Below, one piece after another: positions 1 to 6,176 of a stretch of 12,747 nt of DNA. Each line of letters begins with the position of its first letter. Within the stretch, counting starts at the first letter, position 1. The stretch is taken from assembly GCA_002482005.1 (NCBI GenBank), contig DLFD01000022.1, positions 74,402 to 87,148 of the forward strand, written 5' to 3'. A program made the translations under genes and the position numbers. This DNA is from Lachnospiraceae bacterium UBA7729 (GTDB taxonomy: Bacteria; Bacillota; Clostridia; Lachnospirales; Lachnospiraceae). The notes below the pieces were generated by a model that was given only the letters and a program-made list of their open reading frames with translations, was not told the origin of the DNA and searched no databases.

Positions 1-7
1 GAACAAG

Positions 8-413
8 GCGGCAGGCACCTTGTTCAGATGCCTGGGCGTGTCTTTGGGCTAATGTGAGCAATATACATGCTGTGAATTTTTCTGAGACATATATTTTAAG
101 AAATTTTATTAAATTACATGCTGGCAGATTTTGGGCGGCGTGTAATCCTAAGAAACTTTCTGGTCTACATGCTTAAAAAAATTTACACAGATCAAGAGTA
201 AGTATATATATTTGGCAACCCGCTTGAACAGCCATAATTGGTGAAATATTTTGGAATGTAAAACGGAAAAAAGAAAAAGATTATATGTCGGGAATTTTGA
301 CACGGCATGTAGTTTCAGGAAAAATTCCAAACTGCATGCCGTGAAAAATTCGCCAGCATGTAGTTTGGAGAAATATTCATAGACGCACGCCAGAAGAAGG
401 CACCTGCCCTCTT
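8..413. repeat. large imperfect inverted repeat built of 51-bp units
   Basis: The words TACATGCTG (64), TACATGCTG (115) and TACATGCTT (166) on the + strand are exactly 51 bp apart. On the - strand TACATGCTG (reading from 362), TACATGCCG (from 311) and TACATTCC (from 260) are also exactly 51 bp apart. The two sets mirror each other about position 213: each + copy start plus its - copy start sums to 426. Units 64-114 and 362-312 share further words such as GAATTTTTC. The outer flanks (about 8-50 and 413-375) also match loosely, with GGCAGG, CCTT and GGCGTG words in the same order. This is a decayed palindromic element or an array of protein-binding sites; no transposase is present. Confidence 0.6.
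301..343. repeat. 15-bp stem hairpin inside the 51-bp repeat element
   Basis: CACGGCATGTAGTTT (301-315) pairs with AAACTGCATGCCGTG (329-343) apart from one T/G position that would be a G-U pair in RNA. The 13-nt loop contains GGAA and TTCC, which can pair further, so nearly the whole element folds on itself. Confidence 0.7.
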
Positions 414-437
414 AATCAATGGGGCAGGTGCCTTCTT
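394..437. repeat. palindromic hairpin element (CAGGTGCC type)
   Basis: AAGAAGGCACCTGCCC (394-409) is perfectly complementary to GGGCAGGTGCCTTCTT (422-437), a 16-bp stem around a 12-nt loop. It has no T tract on either side and sits 30 bp from a second related hairpin. It is probably a REP-like dispersed palindrome, not a simple terminator. Confidence 0.8.
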
Positions 438-467
438 GCAGCCAGACGGCGTATGCTTTTTACAGCT

Positions 468-508
468 ACAGGGCCAGGTACTTTCTTGCTGAAAGTACCT
501 GGCCCTGT
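468..508. repeat. 18-bp palindromic hairpin directly after the uvrA-like stop
   Basis: ACAGGGCCAGGTACTTTC (468-485) pairs perfectly with GAAAGTACCTGGCCCTGT (491-508) around a 5-nt loop. It begins 3 bp after the TAA of the uvrA-like gene on the minus strand, so it would end that transcript or protect its 3' end. No U-run follows, so classical intrinsic termination is uncertain. The core AGGG-C-CAGGTACTTT recurs in the hairpin at 7561-7598, marking a dispersed family. Confidence 0.8.
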
Positions 509-511
509 GCG

Positions 512-3274
512 TTAATCGAGAAATCTTCCTGTCAGGCTTTCCGGGCACCCGTGGATCTCCTCGGGTGTCCCGCATGCCACCATACGGCCGCCTTCTTCGC
601 CTCCGCCAGGACCCATGTCGATGATGTAATCCGCGTTCCGGATGACGTCGAGGTCGTGTTCGATGACGATGACGGTGGCGCCCATGTCGATCAGGCTCTG
701 GAAGACATTAAGAAGAGTTCTTACGTCCTGTGGATGAAGTCCGATCGTGGGCTCATCGAAGACGAAGACGGAGTCTTTCTGGCCCTTCCCCATCTCGGAA
801 GCGAGCTTCAGACGCTGGGCTTCGCCGCCGGAAAGACCAGGAGTCTCTTCTCCCAGGGTCAGGTAGCCGAGGCCAAGGTCATGGAGTACCTGAAGATGAG
901 TTTCCAGGAACGTGGCTTTTTTCTTCTTTGCGCTGTCTGCGCTGGAAGCAGGCACAGCGCTGTCTGAAACGGATGCGGCGCTGCAGCCGGCTGCGTCAGC
1001 ATTGCCAGCGGCTGATTCAGCGATGTCTGCCGCCGGGTGTCCTGTCTCTGCTTCGATCGCCTCGTCCACGCTCATGTTCATCAGCTGGGGCAGGCTGTAT
1101 GTCTTCCCGCTCTTGAATTTATGGCGGACTTCCCACGCGTCTTTCCCATAGCGGGAGCCTCTGCAGTCCGGGCAGGTGACTTCTACATCAGGAAGGAACT
1201 GGACGTCGAGCGAGATGGTACCGGTCCCGTCGCAGGTCGGGCAGCGGAGCTTTCCGGTATTGTAGGAGAAATCTCCGGCCTTGAATTTTCGGGCTCTGGC
1301 GTCCGCGGAGCGTGCGTAGATCTTGCGCAGCTCGTCATGGATACCGGCGTAGGTAGCAACGGTCGAGCGGATGTTGATACCGATCGGAGTGGCATCGATC
1401 AGTTTGACCTGACGGATACCAGGAGCGCTGATGAAGCGGATATGAGCCGGGAGTCTGACTTTTCTGACGGTATCATCCGGAGCAGCAGTAGCAGGCATCT
1501 CAGAGGATCCTGCTCCGCTATCCTCGACACCGGCGCCTGTGATCGCTTTCAGCGCCGGGATCAGACTCTCCAGGACCAGAGTGGTCTTGCCGGAGCCGGA
1601 TACTCCGGTCACGACTGTCAGCCGCCCCATCGGGATTCTGATGTCCAGTGGGTGGACGGTGTGGATCCGATCTGTCTGAAGATGAATGGTGCCGTTTCGA
1701 AACAGAACCGGATGGTCTGCCTCGACTCTGGCCGCAGCAGCGGAGACGGCTGGTGGCGCAGCGGAGACAGGCGCAGCTTCAGCTGTTTTTTCTCTTATCC
1801 GTCCGTCCGCCTTTCCTGACAGGTAAGGTCCGATGACAGAGGATGGATCCTTCTCCACTTCCTCGACCGTCCCCTGGCCGATCACATTTCCGCCAGAGGC
1901 GCCGGCGCCTCTTCCCATCTCGATGATATAGTCGGAGTGGGAGAGCACCTGCGTGTCATGGTCGACGAGCACAACGGAATTGCCGTCGGCGATCAGATCG
2001 TCCATGACCCCGGTCAGTCCACGCAGGTTGTAAGGGTGAAGGCCGATGGAAGGCTCGTCCAGGACGTAGAGGACGCCGGTCGTGCGGTTGCGGACGGCAC
2101 GGGCCAGCTGGACTCTCTGGCGTTCGCCGGTCGACAGGGTCGAGGCTGCACGGTCGAGAGACAGGTAGCCGAGGCCGAGATCCATGAGACGCTTCGAGGT
2201 ATCGAGGAATGACTCGCAGATGTTTTTCGCCATCGGTCTCATCTTTTCGGGGAGACTTTCCGGGACACCGCCCACCCAGCCGATCAGGGAGGAGAGCGTC
2301 ATGGCGGTCGCATCGGCAAGACTGATGCCGCGCAGGCGAGGCGCTCTCGCGGCTTCCGACAGACGAGTACCATGGCAGTCAGGGCAGACACCTTCCTTCA
2401 GGTATTTTTCGACACGCTTCATGCCCTTCTCATCCTTGACCTTGGAGAGGGCATTTTCCACCGTGTGGACTGCAGAGAAGTAGGTAAAGTCCATCTCACC
2501 CTGCTGGTGAGAGTTAGGTTCGAAGTAGGACATATGTTTCTTGACAGCAGGTCCGTGGAGTACGATCTCCTTCTCCTTTGGCGTCAGATCTTTGTATGGA
2601 ACGTCGGTGCGGACTCCCATCAGCCGGCAGACGTCCTTCATCAGAGACCACATCAGGGTGCCCCAGACGGCGACAGCGCCATCGTCTATGGACAGGTTTT
2701 CGTCTTTGATCAGGGTCGATTCGTCGACGGTGCGGACGGTCCCGGTCCCGCCGCAGGTTGGGCAGGCTCCGGTCGAATTGAACGCCAGGTCCTCAGCCCC
2801 GGGTCCATAGAACTTCGCTCCGCAGACGGGGCAGACTGTCTCATCTCCAAGCGCAACGTCGAAAGAAGGCGGGCAGTAGTGACCGTTCGGGCAGCGGTGA
2901 CTGGACAGGCGGGAGAACATGAGCCTCAGACTGTTGAGCAGCTCCGTCATGGTGCCGAAGGTGGAACGGATGCCCGGAACGCCGGGACGCTGGTGAAGGG
3001 CCAGCGCCGCCGGAACATATCTGACATCGTCGACATCCGACCTGCCGGCCTGGGTCATGCGGCGGCGTGTATAGGTCGAGAGCGACTCGAGATAGCGGCG
3101 GGAACCCTCCGCGTAGAGAACGCCCAGAGCAAGAGATGACTTGCCGGAACCTGACACGCCGGCGATCCCGACGATCTGATTCAGCGGGATGTCGACATCG
3201 ATGTTCTTCAGATTGTGGACATGAGCCCCGCGGATCTCAATATATTTTGGAATGATTTTGTCATAGAAAGCCAT
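512..3274 (-). CDS. UvrA2-type (class II) UvrA paralog, ABC ATPase lacking the UvrB-binding domain
   Basis: 920-residue tandem ABC ATPase of the UvrA family, a cytoplasmic DNA-binding protein. Half 1: Walker A GVSGSGKSS (39-47), signature LSTGE (380-384, variant of LSGGE), Walker B VLYVLDEPS (401-409), H-loop DHD (438-440). Half 2: Walker A GVSGSGKTT (557-565), zinc-finger cysteines 678, 681, 701 and 704, signature LSGGE (814-818), Walker B VFVFDEP (836-842), switch His873. Between about residues 108 and 165, where housekeeping UvrA has a UvrB-binding domain of roughly 110 residues, only a short CPVC-containing linker remains. That is the hallmark of UvrA2-like proteins linked to DNA-damage tolerance or drug resistance. 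Ala/Ser-rich, poorly conserved linkers occur at about 496-520, 580-600 and 747-785. The start is supported by GGAG upstream of the ATG. A role in canonical excision repair is doubtful; the exact role is unknown. Confidence 0.9.
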   Translation of the reverse strand: MAFYDKIIPKYIEIRGAHVHNLKNIDVDIPLNQIVGIAGVSGSGKSSLALGVLYAEGSRRYLESLSTYTRRRMTQAGRSDVDDVRYVPAALALHQRPGVPGIRSTFGTMTELLNSLRLMFSRLSSHRCPNGHYCPPSFDVALGDETVCPVCGAKFYGPGAEDLAFNSTGACPTCGGTGTVRTVDESTLIKDENLSIDDGAVAVWGTLMWSLMKDVCRLMGVRTDVPYKDLTPKEKEIVLHGPAVKKHMSYFEPNSHQQGEMDFTYFSAVHTVENALSKVKDEKGMKRVEKYLKEGVCPDCHGTRLSEAARAPRLRGISLADATAMTLSSLIGWVGGVPESLPEKMRPMAKNICESFLDTSKRLMDLGLGYLSLDRAASTLSTGERQRVQLARAVRNRTTGVLYVLDEPSIGLHPYNLRGLTGVMDDLIADGNSVVLVDHDTQVLSHSDYIIEMGRGAGASGGNVIGQGTVEEVEKDPSSVIGPYLSGKADGRIREKTAEAAPVSAAPPAVSAAAARVEADHPVLFRNGTIHLQTDRIHTVHPLDIRIPMGRLTVVTGVSGSGKTTLVLESLIPALKAITGAGVEDSGAGSSEMPATAAPDDTVRKVRLPAHIRFISAPGIRQVKLIDATPIGINIRSTVATYAGIHDELRKIYARSADARARKFKAGDFSYNTGKLRCPTCDGTGTISLDVQFLPDVEVTCPDCRGSRYGKDAWEVRHKFKSGKTYSLPQLMNMSVDEAIEAETGHPAADIAESAAGNADAAGCSAASVSDSAVPASSADSAKKKKATFLETHLQVLHDLGLGYLTLGEETPGLSGGEAQRLKLASEMGKGQKDSVFVFDEPTIGLHPQDVRTLLNVFQSLIDMGATVIVIEHDLDVIRNADYIIDMGPGGGEEGGRMVACGTPEEIHGCPESLTGRFLD

Positions 3275-3372
3275 TGGAATTCTCCGGTCAGGCAGGGAGA
3301 TCGCCCCTGCAGATGAAAATGTGATATGGAATAGCGTCCGGCAGATGAAACGGTCTGCAGTCGCCGCAGAAT
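3275..3372 (-). promoter_or_regulatory. leader region of the uvrA-like gene
   Basis: About 100 bp between the upstream terminator and the uvrA-like ATG. It holds the ribosome site GGAG near the start codon and a small hairpin (GCAGGG 3292-3297 with CCCTGC 3305-3310). It also holds two exact direct copies of GCAGATGAAA (3309-3318 and 3341-3350), 32 bp or about three helical turns apart. I see no clear -35/-10 pair. Confidence 0.35.
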
Positions 3373-3374
3373 GG

Positions 3375-3409
3375 AAAAAACGCTGACAACATCTTACATG
3401 CTGTCAGCG
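3375..3409 (-). terminator. intrinsic terminator of the ligase-ACP-thioesterase operon
   Basis: Read on the minus strand, CGCTGACA (3409-3402) pairs with TGTCAGCG (3388-3381). The stem extends inward through CAT/ATG with a G-U pair, and a run of six T follows (3380-3375). It lies about 50 bp after the thioesterase stop and separates this operon from the uvrA-like gene. Confidence 0.88.
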
Positions 3410-3460
3410 GAAAGTACAATAGTACGAAATCTGATACTGACACCGGACCATAACATCGGA

Positions 3461-4297
3461 TCAGCGCCCCGGTTCCAGCCGGATCCGGAAGAGATCCTTT
3501 CCTGATGAGGATCCCTGCAGCAGGAAGCCCTTCTCAAGGCGGTAAAGCTCTGCCAGATAATGCGACTTATATGGAATCTCATCGATATATTCTGCGGAGA
3601 TCTCACAGGGGACCTGAAGTGCAGCAGTATCCGTGGATCCCTGCATCATGTCATCGAACAGGTCGAAGTATTCGCTGTTGTTCATATGCCCGTTGATGTC
3701 GCATTCGGAGAAGAGCGCGGTGCACTCTTTCTTCATAAGGAGAGTGTCCTGAATGCCCGGGACCATTACCCGCGGGAGCGGGAAGTCACCCGGTTTTGAG
3801 ACACCTTCGATGGCAACACCATACTTCCTGGGGAAGACCGGCCGCCGGGTCTTCTCATCCATCAGGACCCAGAGGGTCTTTGATGTGACGATCTCATGAC
3901 TGTCCTGGTCCACGATGGAAGTGTAGCGCGGGAAGAACAGGTGAAGCTGTTCCCCCGGCCAGGTCCTCAGCATGATCTCTTCGTCATAGCCGGGAAGCCG
4001 CTTCACGGTCATCTGCTGCTGGGTGATGACCCAGAGCAGGCCTTTGTCCAGCGTCATGTCCCTGCCCATGCCAAGCTCTGTCGTATGGCGGACGGTACCC
4101 TCCTGGATGTACTTCAGAAGGGTAGAGATCCTGAGGACTCTTTTTACGGTGACATCCGAACTGCGGACCCGGATCTTCTGCGAGCGAACGTCAGCCAGCG
4201 TGCTTTTGACACCCTGAGCTGCGGCGTCAAAAGCACCGGTAGCAGGGACAGCTTTTATGCCGGAATGGCTGCCAGCCGGCGAAGCTATCTCATCCAC
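3461..4297 (-). CDS. acyl-ACP thioesterase (double hotdog fold)
   Basis: 278 residues; hydrolyses acyl-ACP to free fatty acid and ACP in the cytoplasm. The first hotdog spans about residues 42-165 (LLKYIQEG, LGMGRDM, WVITQQQ, and the WPG/RYTS/TLWVLMD strands). The second spans about 185-275, with DINGHMNN at 200-207. In plant FatA/FatB enzymes the equivalent D-x-N-x-H forms the catalytic site with a downstream Glu; D200, N202, H204 and probably E240 fit that model, while the neighbouring Cys of plant enzymes is Ile here. The start is a GTG overlapping the 3' end of the ACP gene by 8 nt, with AAGG upstream; the ATG nearby is out of frame. About the first 40 residues are low-similarity, so a later start is possible. 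Placement beside an ACP and a ligase suggests it releases a product from that ACP; chain-length preference cannot be read. Confidence 0.88.
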   Translation of the reverse strand: MDEIASPAGSHSGIKAVPATGAFDAAAQGVKSTLADVRSQKIRVRSSDVTVKRVLRISTLLKYIQEGTVRHTTELGMGRDMTLDKGLLWVITQQQMTVKRLPGYDEEIMLRTWPGEQLHLFFPRYTSIVDQDSHEIVTSKTLWVLMDEKTRRPVFPRKYGVAIEGVSKPGDFPLPRVMVPGIQDTLLMKKECTALFSECDINGHMNNSEYFDLFDDMMQGSTDTAALQVPCEISAEYIDEIPYKSHYLAELYRLEKGFLLQGSSSGKDLFRIRLEPGR

Positions 4298-4553
4298 GGT
4301 TTTTCAGCCCTTCTTCGACCTTGTCGGCCAGCTGGCGGACCGTCTGGATCTTGTCCCAGTCTTCCTCCGGAATATTGATCTGGAAGGCGGACTCGATCTT
4401 GGTCACGAGCAGGATCATGCTCATGGAATCGACGTTCGCGTCGGTGTTGATGTTGGAGTCTTCATTCAGCTCCACATTCTCAAGATCCGGCACAAGTTCA
4501 TGCGCCATATCGATGATCCTGGATACGATCTGCTGCCTTGTCATTGTTTCCAT
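4290..4553 (-). CDS. dedicated acyl carrier protein
   Basis: 87-residue acidic helical protein with the carrier-protein signature VDSMSM. Ser43 is the expected 4'-phosphopantetheine attachment site (DSL is usual; here DSM). The surrounding pattern NEDSNINTDANVDSMSM and the C-terminal helix (TVRQLADKVEEGL) are typical of ACPs. The gene lies between an AMP-forming ligase and an acyl-ACP thioesterase, not in a fab cluster, so it is more likely a pathway-specific carrier than the housekeeping ACP of fatty-acid synthesis. The first ATG (4553) is chosen because GGGAG lies about 10 nt upstream. A second in-frame ATG at 4544 would form a 4-nt ATGA overlap with the ligase stop and is a possible alternative. 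It overlaps both neighbours, implying translational coupling. Confidence 0.9.
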   Translation of the reverse strand: METMTRQQIVSRIIDMAHELVPDLENVELNEDSNINTDANVDSMSMILLVTKIESAFQINIPEEDWDKIQTVRQLADKVEEGLKNRG

Positions 4554-6022
4554 ACTGAAAAATCTCCCTTCAGGATTGCTGTTTCGATCATCCAGCGCTT
4601 CAGCTTGCCGGTAACGGTCCTCGGAAGCGGTACATCTATATATGTGATCCCTGCGATCTGCTGACTGCGGGACAATCTCTGGTTGAGTTTTGCGACGACA
4701 GATTCAGCCGTCTCCTTCTTTACTTTATCGGAAATGAGAAGCACCGGTCTTCCGTTTTTCTCGCTTACCGCCAGCTCATCGGTACCCAGCTCGTCGGACA
4801 GTGCCTTCTCGTACTCCGGACAGAAGACCTTGGTGCCGTCCGGAAGGACGATGATGTCCTTCTTGCGGCCGCTGACATGGAGCCGGGCACTATTGTCAAA
4901 GAAGCCGATGTCGCCGGTATGGAAGAAGCCTTCGCTGTCAAGCAGGGATGTTTCTCTTTCCGGCTCGGAGCCGGGCAGCCTCAGATCTTTTCTGACCTGC
5001 CGGCGGATCTCCTGATGCCTGTCCTTTACTTTCCCAAACTCCGGCAGCAGCTCGATGTACTGCTGAAGCAGGGAATCCGTCCGGATCAGGATCTCTCCGT
5101 CCGGGGCAAGCCGGACCTCGACCCCCGGGCAGACACGCAGCGAATATGGGTCGTCGACATCTTCCGTGATCGCGACGCCGCTGGCGGTCTCGGTCAGGCC
5201 GTATCCGGTATAGACCTTCGCGGAAGTTTTCCGATGCATGGCGGCAAGCTCATTTTCCCCAAGAGGAGCGGCGCCGATCAGGATCACTTTCAGTTCCGGG
5301 TCATAACATCCGAACCTGGTCATTGCCCCTGCAAGAGTCGGCACAAGCGGAAGAACTGTCGGATGGAAGAACTTCGGATCGTCCATCAGATGCCGGACGC
5401 CGCGGCCGAGCGCTACGGTCGCCCCGTAGCAGAGTCCCCACAGCATGGTGCAGACGAAGCCGAACACATGCGAGAGCGGGAGGATGGACAGAAGAACATC
5501 GCTTTCCCCGATCGGCAGACATTCCTGGCCGCGCCAGGCAGCGTGCAGGAGAGCTCTGGCCGACAGCACGACCGCCTTGGAAGAGTGGGTGGTGCCGGAG
5601 GTGAAGAAGACCAGATGCCCCTCGGCAGGGACGGTATCCTGCTCATCGGATGCCGGACCGGTGACCGCCTTCGCGGCAGCAGACCCCGCCGGGAACATGG
5701 CGTCCAGCTTTGGCGCCAGCAGCCTCCGGATCATCTGCTCACGCAGCGGGGGAAGCACAGGGTCCATCAGGACGACGCTGCAGCCGGCGCAGACGTCGGC
5801 GAAGATACGGATCAGGGTACCGGGCGTGTGGGTGGTCTCTACAAAGTCTGTCCTGGTCCCCCTGGAGCGGACCTCATCTGCAAGGGCTTTGATCCTGGAG
5901 CCGAACTCGGCGTAGGAAAGGCTTCCCTGCCCCGAAGGAAGGTCCCGGTCCTCGAAGATCAGAGCATTGGAAAATCTGCCGGGAAAATCATTTACAAGAT
6001 TGCAAAAACTGTCATATATCAT
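4541..6022 (-). CDS. AMP-dependent acyl ligase (acyl-CoA or acyl-ACP synthetase, ANL superfamily)
   Basis: 493 residues. Activates a carboxylic acid, presumably a fatty acid, as acyl-AMP and transfers it to a thiol. Motifs in order: phosphate-binding loop TSGTTHSSK (141-149; the usual Gly after GTT is His), YGLTET (274-279), HTGD (368-371), hinge GRKKD (385-389) and the C-terminal PRTVTGKLKR with catalytic Lys473. A charged insertion at about 320-362 precedes HTGD. The start at 6022 is the only ATG near the N-terminus; its ribosome site is weak and its predicted 5' leader is short. It is first in a three-gene operon with an ACP directly downstream, so an acyl-ACP synthetase activity loading that ACP is attractive. 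CoA as acceptor is equally possible from sequence alone. Divergent from, and sharing a control region with, the isomerase gene. Confidence 0.88.
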   Translation of the reverse strand: MIYDSFCNLVNDFPGRFSNALIFEDRDLPSGQGSLSYAEFGSRIKALADEVRSRGTRTDFVETTHTPGTLIRIFADVCAGCSVVLMDPVLPPLREQMIRRLLAPKLDAMFPAGSAAAKAVTGPASDEQDTVPAEGHLVFFTSGTTHSSKAVVLSARALLHAAWRGQECLPIGESDVLLSILPLSHVFGFVCTMLWGLCYGATVALGRGVRHLMDDPKFFHPTVLPLVPTLAGAMTRFGCYDPELKVILIGAAPLGENELAAMHRKTSAKVYTGYGLTETASGVAITEDVDDPYSLRVCPGVEVRLAPDGEILIRTDSLLQQYIELLPEFGKVKDRHQEIRRQVRKDLRLPGSEPERETSLLDSEGFFHTGDIGFFDNSARLHVSGRKKDIIVLPDGTKVFCPEYEKALSDELGTDELAVSEKNGRPVLLISDKVKKETAESVVAKLNQRLSRSQQIAGITYIDVPLPRTVTGKLKRWMIETAILKGDFSVWKQ

Positions 6023-6029
6023 AATATTG

Positions 6030-6058
6030 TTGAAACTTTCACTGTTTCACTGTATAAT
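6030..6058 (+). promoter_or_regulatory. sigma-A-type promoter of the isomerase gene
   Basis: TTGAAA (6030-6035) and a perfect TATAAT (6053-6058) are separated by 17 bp, close to the ideal housekeeping promoter. Transcription would start near 6065, giving a leader of about 110 nt before the isomerase ATG. The leader includes a perfect small hairpin, AGCAATG-AAG-CATTGCT (6103-6119). Confidence 0.75.
6031..6049. promoter_or_regulatory. candidate operator TGAAAC-N7-GTTTCA
   Basis: A perfect inverted repeat, TGAAAC (6031-6036) and GTTTCA (6044-6049), fills the spacer between the -35 and -10 boxes of the isomerase promoter and lies 9 bp upstream of the ligase start codon. A second palindrome, TGAAA-C-TTTCA (6031-6041), and three TTTCAC direct words (6037, 6045, 6058) overlap it. 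A repressor bound here could silence both divergent units. No regulator gene is in the window. Confidence 0.5.
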
Positions 6059-6080
6059 TTCACGGGTTGAGCATAGTCAT
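6051..6080 (-). promoter_or_regulatory. possible weak promoter of the ligase-ACP-thioesterase operon
   Basis: On the minus strand ATGACT (6080-6075) and TATACA (6056-6051) are 18 bp apart, a moderate match to -35 and -10 boxes. The implied leader is only about 20 nt, consistent with the poor ribosome site of the ligase. Its -10 overlaps that of the opposing isomerase promoter, so the two would compete. Confidence 0.3.
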
Positions 6081-6176
6081 TCTAACAGGATTCTATGCAA
6101 TTAGCAATGAAGCATTGCTTGCTGAAGGAGAATCATTCCTGCGGGAAGCGGGAAGAAGAAAGGGTAGGAAAGAGTT

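Larger units (their letters stand above)
1..511. other. gene-free, repeat-rich region left of the uvrA-like gene
   Basis: No convincing gene. Short open frames here lack ribosome sites and recognisable protein sequence. The region is more AT-rich than the genes to its right and is filled with inverted and direct repeats, described separately: a short hairpin at 1-25 (GAACAAGG paired with CCTTGTTC), degenerate 51-bp units, and two long perfect hairpins next to the uvrA stop codon. It looks like repeat-derived or mobile-element-derived intergenic DNA. Confidence 0.7.

Noticed and set aside
468..508. Intrinsic terminator for the uvrA-like gene
   Set aside because: The stem is excellent but no T-run follows on the minus strand, so it is listed as a palindromic element rather than a confirmed terminator.
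148..967. Short open frames left of and across the end of the uvrA-like gene
   Set aside because: They cross hairpins and repeat units or lie antisense to uvrA, and show no plausible protein features.
4877..6070. Open frame of 397 codons on the plus strand
   Set aside because: Antisense to the acyl ligase, which carries every adenylation motif; the plus-strand product is Arg/Gly/Asp-rich with no family features.
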